The notes: generated by a model not told the origin, from the letters alone. Positions 42,665-52,160 are shown, numbered from the stretch's first letter. The stretch: DNA of 58,696 bases from Anaerolineales bacterium (GCA_022450585.1 JAKUPR010000001.1:65671-124366), one strand, 5' to 3'. Numbers and translations are program-made.

Positions 42665-43702
42665 TTACTCACGGCCAGTTATTGAATCGGCGCCCTCCAA
42701 ATCGGGAAGGTTAAAGAGATAGGGGCTATTAGCTGGCAACAACATCACGTTTACGTCCTCGGCTAGTTCCTGCACGTAGGTGTATTGCAACAGATCGGGG
42801 TTTGTGGTGAGTGCATTGCCGATCGCCTCCAGAGCTGTTGCTTGGGCCTCAGCTTCAATCATGATACTCTTAGCTTTACCCTCAGCCGCGATTACAGCAG
42901 CATCGGCCTGTCCCTTTGATTGCTCGCGCAGTTGCTCTGCCTCTTGTTCCCGCTGCCGTACGACGAATGCCTGGCGCTCTACCTCTTGCTCGGCAATCTG
43001 CTTCTGTTCAATCACAGATGCGTACTCTGGTGTGAAGGTGATGTTGCGCAGTACAAAGTCGTCGAGAATCAGACCATTCTCATCTAGAACAGAAGATAAC
43101 TCCAATTCAATCTCCTGAGATAAATCGTCCCTGCGGACGCTGTATATCTCCTGCACGTTATACCTAGCAGCGGAGTCACGGGCGATACCGCGCACCTTTG
43201 GCCTAATCAGGGAATCGGTGTAGCGATTCTGCCAATCAACGTGTACGTCTACTACCTCGCTAGGGTCGATGGAAAAAATCACGGATGCGTCAATCCGTAC
43301 CTCTTGACCGTCTGCTGTGCGGGCTACGATGGAATCGTCCCCTGCAATTTGTCCCTCGGCTGAGGCCCCGGACATCGTATATGTCTGTTTTGCAATTGGA
43401 TATGTCTTTACGCTTTCAAAGAATGGCACCACGAATCGCAAGCCGGGTTGCAGAGCCTGCGAACGTAGGCCCGTTTGCTGCAACGCGCTGATGACCACAC
43501 CGCGCGTTTCCGGTTGGACGAAAATTAAACCCTGGCTTACAGTCGATAGAACCAATGCAAGTGCCAGAGATCCGACCACTAAGCTGGCAAATGAGCGTGC
43601 CCGCCCTCCTCTGGCTACGCTGGCGCCTGCAAATAGAACACTTCCAATTACCAATAGCCAGGAGAGACTGGCCAATATACTCACAAGATTTGCAACGTTC
43701 AT
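42665..43702 (-). CDS. SPFH/Band 7 (prohibitin/stomatin-like) membrane protein
   Basis: The 345-residue protein has two N-terminal hydrophobic helices (about 8-28 and 40-62), a Band 7 domain and an Ala/Glu/Gln-rich coiled coil (about 235-285) ending in EGKAKSIMIEAEAQATALEA. SPFH proteins form oligomeric rings on membranes and often scaffold proteases such as FtsH. No protease gene is adjacent. The start is ATG at 43702. Confidence 0.88.
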   Translation of the reverse strand: MNVANLVSILASLSWLLVIGSVLFAGASVARGGRARSFASLVVGSLALALVLSTVSQGLIFVQPETRGVVISALQQTGLRSQALQPGLRFVVPFFESVKTYPIAKQTYTMSGASAEGQIAGDDSIVARTADGQEVRIDASVIFSIDPSEVVDVHVDWQNRYTDSLIRPKVRGIARDSAARYNVQEIYSVRRDDLSQEIELELSSVLDENGLILDDFVLRNITFTPEYASVIEQKQIAEQEVERQAFVVRQREQEAEQLREQSKGQADAAVIAAEGKAKSIMIEAEAQATALEAIGNALTTNPDLLQYTYVQELAEDVNVMLLPANSPYLFNLPDLEGADSITGRE

Positions 43703-43837
43703 TTATTTGAGTCTCCCTTTAATGTGTACAAATGTACAAGTTGTGGTGATTATAACATGCCTAAGGCGCTGCGCCTACATACTTTTGCGGTAAAATCAAA
43801 GTACTCTTGTTGTTGACATAAGGGAGGCTACGATAGC

Positions 43838-44287
43838 ATGGGAATGGAATTTGATGGAACAGTACATATAAAATCCGGGCGAGAAAAGGTCTGGGCTTTT
43901 TTGATTGACCCAGAGGCAGTCAGTAAGTGCGTCCCCGGTGTCAACAACTTGGAGGTAATAGTACCTGACAGGAAGTTCCGCGCGACGGTCGTAGTTGGAA
44001 TAGGTTCTGTCAAGTCAAGCTTTGTGATGGATGTCGAATTCTCTGAGTTAGATCCCCCCAACCGTGCGAAATTGAAGGCTCACGGTAAAGCGCCTGGCAG
44101 CGCGACGGATGTGATAAGTGAAATGATTCTGGTTGAAAACCCAGATGGTTATACTGAGCTGCAATGGAGTACGGAAGTACAAATCATGGGTACTATTGCC
44201 AGCTTGGCAGCTAGGTTCGCTCCGAGCATAACAAAAAAGCTTTCCGAGGAATTCTTTTCTTGCGTGAGGAAGAAACTAGAGGCATGA
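43838..44287 (+). CDS. CoxG-type carbon monoxide dehydrogenase subunit G (SRPBCC) protein
   Basis: The 149-residue protein has the CoxG pattern at its N-terminus: the FDGTVHIKSGREKVWAFLID segment followed by VPGVNNLEV. SRPBCC folds bind hydrophobic ligands; CoxG recruits CO dehydrogenase to the membrane in carboxydotrophs. No coxLMS genes lie here, so another role, or a partner elsewhere, is possible. GGGAGG precedes the ATG by 10 nt. Confidence 0.82.
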   Translation: MGMEFDGTVHIKSGREKVWAFLIDPEAVSKCVPGVNNLEVIVPDRKFRATVVVGIGSVKSSFVMDVEFSELDPPNRAKLKAHGKAPGSATDVISEMILVENPDGYTELQWSTEVQIMGTIASLAARFAPSITKKLSEEFFSCVRKKLEA

Positions 44288-44416
44288 CAATGCTGACTTG
44301 TGGGTTGTGTCGTTGTTATTTCACCACCGAGTAGTAGCGTCTTCTGAGGACGAAGGGTTAAATATAGTGTGCGGTCCAGTGTCTAATCTACCTAAGTGGT
44401 GGACAAGGAGTTAATT

Positions 44417-46450
44417 ATGAGTAATCGGGGAAATGAAACAGTCACCGAGGCCCAGATTGCGGTGCACTGGCAGGAGGAAAAGTACCTTTACCCTAGTGAC
44501 GAGTTCGTGGCTCAGGCGAATATGAGTGATGCCGATATATATGAGCGATTCGGACTTGATAATTTCCCTGATTGTTTCCACGAGTATGCTGATATGTTGA
44601 GCTGGTACAAGCGTTGGCATACTACGCTAGACACTAGTGATGCGCCTTGTTGGAAATGGTTCGTTGGAGGAAAAATTAACGCTAGTTACAACTGCGTAGA
44701 CCGGCATCTGGAGGCCTATCGTAACAAGGCGGCCATAATTTATGTTCCTGAGCCCGAATCCGAATCTCATGAAGTTGTCACCTATCAGGAGCTCTATGTG
44801 CGTGTAAACGAAATGGCGTTGATGCTCCGTGATTTTGCTGGTCTAGATACTGGTGACCGAGTGACGATACATATGCCTATGACCCCAGATCTTCCAGTAG
44901 TAATGTTAGCCTGCGCGCGTCTGGGCGTGATTCACTCTGTGGTCTTCGGTGGATTCAGTGGAAAGGCTTGTGGAGAACGCATTGCTGATTCTGGAAGTAG
45001 GGTACTCATCACCATGGATGGTTACTATCGAAGTGGCAAAATGCTAGATCACAAAGTGAAGGCCGACGAGGCTGTACAAATCGCCGCTGACTATGGGCAG
45101 CATGTTGATAAGGTTTTGGTGGTGCGACGTTATGCAGGTCAGTACCAATCTGAGACGCCAATGATCAAAGGGCGAGACTACTTTGTTGACGAGCAACTTG
45201 CTGCTTTTTGTGGTAAGCGTGTGGATCCGGTTGAGCTTCCGGCGGAGGCGCCACTCTTTCTAATGTACACCAGCGGAACAACGGGTCGTCCCAAAGGTTG
45301 TCAACACAGCATCGGTGGTTATCTTTCTTATGTGACTGGGACTTCGAAGTACATTCAGGATATTCACCCGGAAGACGTATATTGGTGTATGGCGGACATT
45401 GGATGGATCACTGGTCATTCCTACATAGTCTACGGGCCTCTTGCACTTGCTGCTACAAGTGTGATGTATGAGGGTGTACCCACTTTCCCAGACTCTGGAC
45501 GTCCATGGCGCATTGCCGAGCGTCTAGGTGTTAATATTTTTCACACAGCGCCTACTACGGTGCGTATGCTGCGCAAATCTGGACCAGACGAACCAAAAAA
45601 ATATAACTTTGAATTTAAACATATGACAACGGTGGGAGAGCCGATAGAACCTGAGGTTTGGCGATGGTACTATGACGTAATTGGTAAGGGAACCGCATCT
45701 ATTGTTGATACATGGTGGCAAACCGAGACAGGAGGTTTCCTGTGCAGCACCATGCCAGCATTACATCCGATGAAGCCTGGTAGCGCCGGACCGGCTGTGC
45801 CAGGTATTCACCCAACTATATTTGATGAGGATGGTAACACTGTAGAGGAGGGTTCAGGAGTGGCTGGAAATATCTGTATCCAAAACCCATGGCCAGGAGC
45901 CTTTCAGACAATCTGGGGCGATCGCGATCGCTATGTGCAAACATACTATGCGAAGTATTGTAGAGATTCGAGTAGTACTAACTGGCAGGATTGGCCTTAT
46001 TTTCCGGGTGATGCAGCTACACAGGCTCCAGATGGTTACTATCGGATTCTGGGACGTGTTGATGATGTGATTAACGTTGCAGGACACCGTCTTGGTACAA
46101 AGGAATTGGAGTCGGCGTGTATGACGATTTCGGAACTGGCTGAGGCGGCTGTAGTGCCAGTAACCGATGACCTCAAGGGCAAGGTGCCGGATGTCTATGT
46201 ATCTGTTAGACCTGAATCTTCGCCGAGCAAGAACTTGGAGACTGCTGTGACTAGTGCAATTGAGACGGAGATCGGCAAAATTGCGCGTCCGAAAAATGTG
46301 TGGATAGTGCCTGATATGCCAAAAACACGCTCAGGCAAGATTATGCGCCGAGTTCTTGCTTCCATATCCAACGGTAGTGATGTAGGTGATATCACCACTC
46401 TCGCTAATCCAGAAGTGGTTGAGCATATACGTCAGATGGTGCAAGGATAA
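44417..46450 (+). CDS. acs: Acetyl-CoA synthetase (AMP-forming)
   Basis: This enzyme converts acetate, ATP and CoA to acetyl-CoA through acetyl-AMP. The 677-residue protein carries the AMP-binding motif YTSGTTGRPKG and, near the C-terminus, PKTRSGKIMRR, whose lysine is the usual acetylation site. The ATG at 44417 has AAGGAG 7 nt upstream and was preferred over a GTG 21 nt earlier. It ends 2 nt before the prolyl-tRNA editing gene. A propionyl-CoA synthetase is a less likely alternative. Confidence 0.95.
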   Translation: MSNRGNETVTEAQIAVHWQEEKYLYPSDEFVAQANMSDADIYERFGLDNFPDCFHEYADMLSWYKRWHTTLDTSDAPCWKWFVGGKINASYNCVDRHLEAYRNKAAIIYVPEPESESHEVVTYQELYVRVNEMALMLRDFAGLDTGDRVTIHMPMTPDLPVVMLACARLGVIHSVVFGGFSGKACGERIADSGSRVLITMDGYYRSGKMLDHKVKADEAVQIAADYGQHVDKVLVVRRYAGQYQSETPMIKGRDYFVDEQLAAFCGKRVDPVELPAEAPLFLMYTSGTTGRPKGCQHSIGGYLSYVTGTSKYIQDIHPEDVYWCMADIGWITGHSYIVYGPLALAATSVMYEGVPTFPDSGRPWRIAERLGVNIFHTAPTTVRMLRKSGPDEPKKYNFEFKHMTTVGEPIEPEVWRWYYDVIGKGTASIVDTWWQTETGGFLCSTMPALHPMKPGSAGPAVPGIHPTIFDEDGNTVEEGSGVAGNICIQNPWPGAFQTIWGDRDRYVQTYYAKYCRDSSSTNWQDWPYFPGDAATQAPDGYYRILGRVDDVINVAGHRLGTKELESACMTISELAEAAVVPVTDDLKGKVPDVYVSVRPESSPSKNLETAVTSAIETEIGKIARPKNVWIVPDMPKTRSGKIMRRVLASISNGSDVGDITTLANPEVVEHIRQMVQG

Positions 46451-46452
46451 AG

Positions 46453-46956
46453 TTGCTGGCAGCCACTCCGTTAGAGCTCTTCGCTCGCTTGGCTGAACTC
46501 GGTATCTCTGTGGCTAACTGCGAGCATCCGCCAGTGTTTACCGTGGAAGAAAGCCGTGCATTGCGTGGCAACCTACCTGGTGGGCACTGTAAGAATCTCT
46601 TTCTAAAGGATAAGAAAGGCCACTTGTGGTTGTTGGTGGTGTTGGAGGAACTATCTGTCAATCTAAAGGTCGTCAGGAGTTTGATTGATTCGAAGCAGCT
46701 ATCATTTGCTAAAACTGAACTTCTGACCGAGGTACTTGGAGTGGATGCCGGCGCGGTCACGCCTTTTGCGCTAATCAACGATAAGGTTGGTCGTGTTAAT
46801 GTAGTACTACAGCGCGAGATGTTGAAACATAAATTCCTAAATTATCATCCCCTTGTGAATACTGCTACTACCACAATTGGTTCTGATGATTTGCTGAAAT
46901 TCATTCGGGCGTGTGGACACACACCAAAAATCATCTCGTTGGCATCTGAACAATAG
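46453..46956 (+). CDS. Prolyl-tRNA deacylase (YbaK/ProX-type editing domain)
   Basis: A 167-residue free-standing trans-editing protein of the YbaK/ProX (PrdX) family that hydrolyses mischarged Ala-tRNA-Pro. It has CEHPPVFTVEES near the N-terminus, GGHCKNLFLKDKKG and HPLVNTATTTIG. It starts with TTG at 46453, with AAGGA 5 nt upstream, and follows acs by 2 nt. The gene pair may be co-transcribed without a functional link. Confidence 0.88.
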   Translation: MLAATPLELFARLAELGISVANCEHPPVFTVEESRALRGNLPGGHCKNLFLKDKKGHLWLLVVLEELSVNLKVVRSLIDSKQLSFAKTELLTEVLGVDAGAVTPFALINDKVGRVNVVLQREMLKHKFLNYHPLVNTATTTIGSDDLLKFIRACGHTPKIISLASEQ

Positions 46957-47101
46957 AGTAATAGTACGAGTGCTGTGTATTTGTTCGTCGCTTAGACACA
47001 TGGACGCCGAAAACTGTCCGGGTCTGTTACAATCCTAGCGATGAAGAAGTTACGTCGGATCTCGTAATTCTTTTTCTTTTCTGAGTTCGGGTACTGAAGA
47101 G

Positions 47102-48136
47102 ATGACGGAAACAATCAAAGCTGCTCAGCGTTGGCTGCGCGCAGGGGAAAAGGTCGCGCTGGCAACGGTCATTGGTACATGGGGTTCTGCTCCTCGTAGG
47201 ATTGGCGCAAAGATGGCTGTCTCTGCAAGTGGGGAAATTAGTGGCTCGGTGAGTGGAGGATGTGTTGAGGGTGCTGTTGCCGAAGCCGCTGCAGATGTAC
47301 TGCGATCTGGGCGCGCTCAGCTATTGCATTTCGGGGTTGCGGACGATATCGCTTGGGAGGTTGGTCTGGCTTGTGGGGGTGCAATCGATGTGATTGTACA
47401 ACCGTTTCATGGTGAAGTATTTGACGCTTTTCTCAACACAGGAGATACACCAAATGTGACTCTAACGGTGGTGCGTGGGTCGGAGGAATCTTTTGGTAGG
47501 CAAATGTTTCTAGACGCTGATGGCAAACAAACGGGTGGTTTGGGGTATGGACTGGACAAGGATGCTGTAGTCCAGGCTCGCTTAGCTTTGTCTGAAGGAT
47601 GGTCTCGGCAGGTTGATTTAGGGCATGGGATTGAAATTTTTCTTGATGTCAGTCGGCCACCTTTGACTCTGGTGGTTGTGGGCGGAGTCCATATCGCTAT
47701 TCCGCTAGTTTCTATGGCTAAGGCGATTGGATTTCGGACCGTAGTCGTGGACCCGCGTCGGTCGTTTGGGAGTGTGGATCGGTTTCCGGATGTTGACCAG
47801 TTGTTACACTTCTGGCCCGATCGCGCACTTAATAAACTGCAGTTGGATATGACCACCGCGGTGGCTGTGCTGACGCATGATCCAAAACTAGATGACCCGG
47901 CTCTGAGAGTTGCACTTCCCAGTGCTTCTTTCTACGTCGGTGCCTTGGGTAGCCGGAATACAAACATCAAACGTCGTGAGCGACTGATTGATTCCGGTGT
48001 GGCGACAGAACATATAGAACGTTTGCGTGCCCCTATTGGTCTTGACTTAGGTGGCCGTTCTCCTGGTGAAATAGCACTTTCTGTCATGGCAGAGATTGTT
48101 GAGGTTCAATATCAGAGAGAGGTAGAAAACAAATAG
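47102..48136 (+). CDS. XdhC/CoxI-family protein (molybdoenzyme maturation)
   Basis: A 344-residue protein with an XdhC N-terminal part (about 1-80: TVIGTWGSAPRRIGAKM and SGGCVEGAV) and a C-terminal Rossmann-like region (about 193-335: LVVVGGVHIAIPL). XdhC proteins insert or sulfurate the molybdenum cofactor in xanthine dehydrogenase or CO dehydrogenase. No molybdenum hydroxylase gene is in this window, but the CoxG-like gene 3 kb upstream points to such an enzyme in the genome. A weak GAAGAG precedes the ATG. Confidence 0.85.
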   Translation: MTETIKAAQRWLRAGEKVALATVIGTWGSAPRRIGAKMAVSASGEISGSVSGGCVEGAVAEAAADVLRSGRAQLLHFGVADDIAWEVGLACGGAIDVIVQPFHGEVFDAFLNTGDTPNVTLTVVRGSEESFGRQMFLDADGKQTGGLGYGLDKDAVVQARLALSEGWSRQVDLGHGIEIFLDVSRPPLTLVVVGGVHIAIPLVSMAKAIGFRTVVVDPRRSFGSVDRFPDVDQLLHFWPDRALNKLQLDMTTAVAVLTHDPKLDDPALRVALPSASFYVGALGSRNTNIKRRERLIDSGVATEHIERLRAPIGLDLGGRSPGEIALSVMAEIVEVQYQREVENK

Positions 48137-48313
48137 CGTTAAGTTGTGTATTAGAGGGCTGGTCAATCCTACTCTTTGGAAATGTAACATTTGTTTTGTG
48201 ATTGGGAAATGTGCGTTCTGTGGGATAGAGCAATACGACATCTGAATTCGCATAGATGATTTGGCATAGAAGTTGTTGTACACTTAACCCTGGCTGTAGA
48301 TTATTGCGTCTAA

Positions 48314-48347
48314 ATAGTATTGAATTGAGAATAGTATTGAATTGAGA
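48314..48347 (+). repeat. Tandem 17-bp direct repeat upstream of the cupin gene
   Basis: ATAGTATTGAATTGAGA occurs twice end to end (48314-48330 and 48331-48347). The second copy runs directly into the AAAGGAG Shine-Dalgarno of the cupin gene. Confidence 0.85.
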
Positions 48348-48362
48348 AAGGAGTAGTTAACC

Positions 48363-48689
48363 ATGAGCTTCTGCGAAATCGAGAGTCGAGCCACAAAGGA
48401 ACTTGCTCCGGGAGTCCACGCTCGGACTTTCTGGGAGGAAAAGATGCTGTTAGCGTATGTGGAGATTGCAGCGCATGCAAAGATTCCCCTTCATAGTCAT
48501 CCACATGAGCAGTGTGGTACGGTGTCATCCGGAGAAATTGTGTTCTGTATCAATGGAGAAGAACGCACCCTTACTGCTGGAGACTGCTATGTTATACCTG
48601 GTGGAGTGGAGCATTGGGCGACTGCAGGTAGTACGCCTGCAGCGTTGGTGGAAGTCTTTAGTCCGGTGCGTGAGGAGTACAAATATTAG
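48363..48689 (+). CDS. Small cupin-domain protein
   Basis: The 108-residue protein has the cupin metal-site motif HSHPHEQCGTVSSGEIVF near 43-60 and PGGVEHWA near 80-87, together supplying three histidines and a glutamine or glutamate. Single-cupin proteins of this type bind metal and a small ligand, and may be enzymes or sensors. An AAAGGAG Shine-Dalgarno lies 9 nt before the ATG. The substrate is unknown. Confidence 0.85.
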   Translation: MSFCEIESRATKELAPGVHARTFWEEKMLLAYVEIAAHAKIPLHSHPHEQCGTVSSGEIVFCINGEERTLTAGDCYVIPGGVEHWATAGSTPAALVEVFSPVREEYKY

Positions 48690-48724
48690 CTAACGACCGA
48701 GTCCTATAATTATAGGGTCGTTAG
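48690..48724. terminator. Two-part hairpin after the cupin gene
   Basis: CTAACGACC (48690-48698) pairs with GGTCGTTAG (48716-48724). Inside, CCTATAATTATAGG (48703-48716) is a perfect 14-nt palindrome. No T tract follows; it could end both the cupin transcript and the opposing pseudogene. Confidence 0.5.
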
Positions 48725-48750
48725 CCGTCTGACAGTTCGGTCTGCAGGAC

Positions 48751-49151
48751 TTAGGTTTCTATAAGTGCTGCGATGGCGCGGTCAATCTCGTTAGTTCTTA
48801 GCAGCAAGCGTGTGTTGGTCGCCAGATATACTAGGCTTAATTTGACGCTTGTATCTGCAGTTCTCAGAGCGATTTCACTAAGTCTCGCAGGCTCGTCGTT
48901 GATTGGTTCGATTGCAATTACATTGCGGTTGGAGTTAAAAATTTGTGGATGATGCGGCGAGTGCGGTGCGGGAATTGTCGACGTGATCCACTAGTAGGTG
49001 GGACAGTGCCTTTGGAGTCACAGGTAACAGCGCGTATGCCGTCTATGTATATTACTGCCTGTCCTCATGCGTCTCCTAAACGTGAAAGTTTACACGGTCT
49101 GTTCTCAATATTAATGATGATATTGGTGTCCGTTGTTGCATCCCTGTACAT
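48751..49151 (-). pseudogene. Frameshifted double-ACT-domain protein
   Basis: Read on the minus strand from ATG at 49151, the sequence gives N-x3-NIENRPCKLSRLGDA, then an in-frame TGA. It continues in the same frame as AVIYIDGIRAVTCDSKGTV. A frame change near 49000 gives HLLVDHVDNSRTALAA. A second frame change at a T5 run near 48945 gives NRNVIAIEPINDEPARL and onward to IAALIET and a TAA at 48751-48753. The whole matches a double-ACT amino-acid-binding protein of about 130 residues. It has one stop and at least two frameshifts. The shared ACT pattern is my recognition, not a search. Confidence 0.75.
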
Positions 49152-49229
49152 TAACTTACAATATGTTTTTCACTATAGCATAATGGTCTGTATTTTGTGT
49201 GCGCTCCAGGCTAGCCGGAATATCAAGCA

Positions 49230-50021
49230 ATGGAACATTCAGACAGATCGATAGACAAAGAGACCGTGTTATTTGAGTTGGGTGATGGAATCCGAAACTG
49301 CGCTCAGCTTATGGTAACGTGCTTGGTGGATGCTATTTATCCATCCGTTGGAATTTCCGCTGTTGAGGTATTGGAGGCGCAGGGCATCACAGTTGAATTC
49401 CCGAGTGATCAGACCTGCTGTGGTCAACCGGCTTTCAATTCCGGTTATTGGAAAGATGCCCGTGCAATGGCACGGCACACCCTTGACGTTTTCAGCGTGA
49501 CGAATGGACCTATTGTGGTGCCATCTGGATCATGTACTGACATGATTGTCCACCAATACACAGAGCTCCTTAAGGACGATGCTGAATACTTAGCAAAAGC
49601 TCAGGATGTTGCTGGGAGGACATATGAATTTACGCAATTTCTGGTGGACAAAATGGGTTTGGATGATGTGGGCGCTAGATTTCGTGGACGAGCGGCTTAC
49701 CATTCGTCCTGCCACGGTTTACGGGGCCTAAATCTTCGTGAGCAACCTCGGGTTTTGCTTTCCCATGTTGAGGGTTTGAAGCAGGTAGAGTTGCCATGTT
49801 CTGAAGAGTGTTGTGGTTTTGGCGGATTGTTTTCTGTGACCATGAGTTCTATTTCCGGGTCAATACTAGAACGTAAGCTTGATAATCTTGAGGAAAGTGG
49901 CGCAGACTTGCTTCTTGGTAATGACGTTAGTTGTTTAATGCATATGGCGGGAGGATTGAAGCTACGGGGCACCCAGATCGAAGTAAAGCACATTTCCGAA
50001 GTCCTGAATACACATGACTAA
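49230..50021 (+). CDS. lutA: Lactate utilisation protein LutA
   Basis: This (Fe-S)-binding protein of 263 residues has two CCG-type cysteine motifs, QTCCGQPAFNSGY and EECCGFGGLF. LutABC oxidises L-lactate to pyruvate with electrons to a quinone or cytochrome. Family members normally start just before VTCLVD, so about 25 extra residues precede here; the ATG at 49230 is kept but a TTG at 49278 is an alternative. It overlaps lutB by 8 nt. Confidence 0.9.
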   Translation: MEHSDRSIDKETVLFELGDGIRNCAQLMVTCLVDAIYPSVGISAVEVLEAQGITVEFPSDQTCCGQPAFNSGYWKDARAMARHTLDVFSVTNGPIVVPSGSCTDMIVHQYTELLKDDAEYLAKAQDVAGRTYEFTQFLVDKMGLDDVGARFRGRAAYHSSCHGLRGLNLREQPRVLLSHVEGLKQVELPCSEECCGFGGLFSVTMSSISGSILERKLDNLEESGADLLLGNDVSCLMHMAGGLKLRGTQIEVKHISEVLNTHD

Positions 50022-51426
50022 TCTAACTTTCTATGAGCGTACTCGCGATGCGCTAGAGGACCCTACAGTCAATCAGGCTATCCGTGTGGGTGCACGTAGA
50101 TTTGTCAGTCACCGTGCTTCTACGGTTTCGGGTTTGCCGGAGATGGACAGTTTGCGGGACCGTGCACGGGTGATTCGTGCTGAGACATTGAATAAGCTTG
50201 ATGTGTTTCTTGCCGAATTTGCTGACAATGTCGAACTTAATGGCGGACGCGTTTTTTGGGCAAAAAATGCAGACGAAGCCAACGATTATGTGGTGAAATT
50301 GGCAGCGGCAAGAGGTGTCCGACATGTTGTTAAATCCAAATCTATGGTTACCGAGGAAATTGAATTAAATCATGCTCTTGAAGTTGCGGGTGTACGAGTC
50401 ATTGAGAGTGACCTCGGAGAATTCATTGCTCAGCTAGCTGGAGAGAGGCCCTCTCATATTATTGCCCCAGTGCTGCACAAAACACGTGGGGAGGTGGGAA
50501 AATTATTTGAGGAGGAACTTAACGTCGCTTACACTGAAGAACCCATAGCTCTTAACGATATTGCGCGTTCACATCTGCGTGATATTTTTCTGAGCTCCGA
50601 TATGGGCATCAGCGGAGTCAATTTTGGTGTGGCCGAGTCGGGTACTCTCAGTCTTGTGACCAATGAAGGCAATGGGCGTTTTTGCACGACGACGCCGCGT
50701 ATTCATGTTGCCTTGATGGGCATGGAACGTCTGGTACCGACATTTGCTGACCTAGGAACAATGCTTCCTGTCTTGGAGATTAGTGCAACTGGACAGAGGC
50801 TTACAGTATATAACAATCTACTGACGGGACCTCGTCGCTCTGGGGAACCCGATGGCCCCGAAGAATTACATGTTGTTATATTGGATAATGGACGCAGTGA
50901 TACTTTGGCGTCGGAAGTGGCAGAGATACTTTATTGCATTCGATGTGGAGCCTGCTTGAACATCTGCCCTGTTTATCAGTCAATTGGTGGCCATGCCTAT
51001 GGAAGTGTGTATCCGGGTCCACTGGGATCAGTTTTGACGCCTACGTTAATGGGTTTAGAACAATGGCATGAATTGCCCCACGCGAGCACCTTATGCGGTG
51101 CCTGCAAGGAAATTTGTCCCGTGCGCATCGATATTCCAAGTCTACTACTTCGTTTGAGGGATGCTAGCAGCAAGGCTAATCACTCACCAGTGTGGATTAG
51201 GACATTGATGAGAATATACTCCATTGTTGCCCGACATCCGAAATTGTTCCAGTTGGGTATGCGCTTCGCAAGTGTATCTAGCCGTCTATTTGCTAAGGAG
51301 GATTGGTTGAATAGGCTTCCTCCCCCGTTGAATGGTTGGACCGATCACCGTAACTTTAGAGCGTTGGCAAAAAAGTCTTTTGGACAACAATGGGCTGAGC
51401 GAAGATCTACGGAGCATACCTCATGA
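50014..51426 (+). CDS. lutB: Lactate utilisation protein LutB (ferredoxin-like)
   Basis: The 470-residue Fe-S protein has a LUD domain first. Two four-cysteine clusters follow: CIRCGACLNICPVY near 310-323 and CGACKEICP near 360-368. It is the central electron-carrying subunit of the LutABC L-lactate dehydrogenase. It overlaps both lutA and lutC by 4-8 nt, so translation is coupled. Confidence 0.95.
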   Translation: MTNLTFYERTRDALEDPTVNQAIRVGARRFVSHRASTVSGLPEMDSLRDRARVIRAETLNKLDVFLAEFADNVELNGGRVFWAKNADEANDYVVKLAAARGVRHVVKSKSMVTEEIELNHALEVAGVRVIESDLGEFIAQLAGERPSHIIAPVLHKTRGEVGKLFEEELNVAYTEEPIALNDIARSHLRDIFLSSDMGISGVNFGVAESGTLSLVTNEGNGRFCTTTPRIHVALMGMERLVPTFADLGTMLPVLEISATGQRLTVYNNLLTGPRRSGEPDGPEELHVVILDNGRSDTLASEVAEILYCIRCGACLNICPVYQSIGGHAYGSVYPGPLGSVLTPTLMGLEQWHELPHASTLCGACKEICPVRIDIPSLLLRLRDASSKANHSPVWIRTLMRIYSIVARHPKLFQLGMRFASVSSRLFAKEDWLNRLPPPLNGWTDHRNFRALAKKSFGQQWAERRSTEHTS

Positions 51427-52106
51427 GGCGTAAGGCCTTCTTGGCAAATGTTCAGCAGATATTAAGGGATAGTTCTTTGCCCGATGTGCAACCTCATGAT
51501 TCGTCTCTTTCATCGAGTTCATCTTTTGACCCGCACGATTTGGTTGGCCAGTTTTCTCAACAAGCGAGGGAGGTAAAAAGTGAAGTACATGAGGTAATCT
51601 CCCACAAAGCCGGGTGCCAACGTGTGTACGATATTTTTTCCTCCCACAAAGCTGATAAGTTTATTAGCTGGGCAGATGAATTTCTACCAATTAAGGGAAT
51701 CAATCACGGAATTGTCCAACGAGGTTCCCAACTCCAAGACAGTTTTATTCCATACGGTCCTGATGAGCGGCGCGAGACCCAACTTGCTTTGTCTGATGTT
51801 GCTATTGGTATTACGGGCGCTATTGCGGGTTTAGCTGATACTGGGAGCGTGGTGTTAACCTGCGGAAATGGTCGTGGCAGATTGGCATCGTTGTTGCCGC
51901 CAATTCATATTGTCTTGCTCGAATCGCACTTATTGTTGCCATCGCTGTCGCATTTTATTCAGTTGAACCCAGAGGCTGCTACCTTGAGCAGCAACCTAGT
52001 GTTTATCACTGGCCCCAGCCGCTCTGCCGACATTGAGCAGACGATGACATTAGGAGCACATGGTCCGAAAGAATTGCATGTGATATTGATTACTAAAGAT
52101 ACATAG
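51423..52106 (+). CDS. lutC: Lactate utilisation protein LutC (LUD domain)
   Basis: The 227-residue protein has the LUD fold with ALSDVAIGITGAIAGLADTGSV and GPSRSADIEQ, and ends HVILITKDT. LutC forms the third subunit of L-lactate dehydrogenase. It overlaps lutB by 4 nt, completing the lutABC order. No lactate permease gene is in view. Confidence 0.93.
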   Translation: MRRKAFLANVQQILRDSSLPDVQPHDSSLSSSSSFDPHDLVGQFSQQAREVKSEVHEVISHKAGCQRVYDIFSSHKADKFISWADEFLPIKGINHGIVQRGSQLQDSFIPYGPDERRETQLALSDVAIGITGAIAGLADTGSVVLTCGNGRGRLASLLPPIHIVLLESHLLLPSLSHFIQLNPEAATLSSNLVFITGPSRSADIEQTMTLGAHGPKELHVILITKDT

Positions 52107-52138
52107 AAACAGAAATGGTAACAAAACGTATGTTGATG

Positions 52139-52160
52139 GATCTCTGCGAAAGCAGAGATC
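52139..52160 (+). terminator. GAAA-tetraloop hairpin between lutC and glcD
   Basis: GATCTCTGC (52139-52147) and GCAGAGATC (52152-52160) form a perfect 9-bp stem capped by GAAA. No T tract follows, so it may be an RNA-stability or Rho-assisted element. Confidence 0.4.

Noticed and set aside
47041-47067. Eight-codon leader peptide (MKKLRRIS) before the XdhC gene
   Set aside because: A TACAAT lies just upstream, but the frame is very short, has no regulatory codon run and no attenuator hairpin follows.
43838-48136. Carbon monoxide dehydrogenase operon
   Set aside because: CoxG-like and XdhC/CoxI-like genes are present, but no coxM, coxS or coxL gene lies in the window and both families have other partners.
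48943-49254. Plus-strand coding region of about 103 codons
   Set aside because: It runs opposite to the ACT pseudogene, has no recognisable domain, and contains no conserved motif; the minus-strand reading is far better supported.
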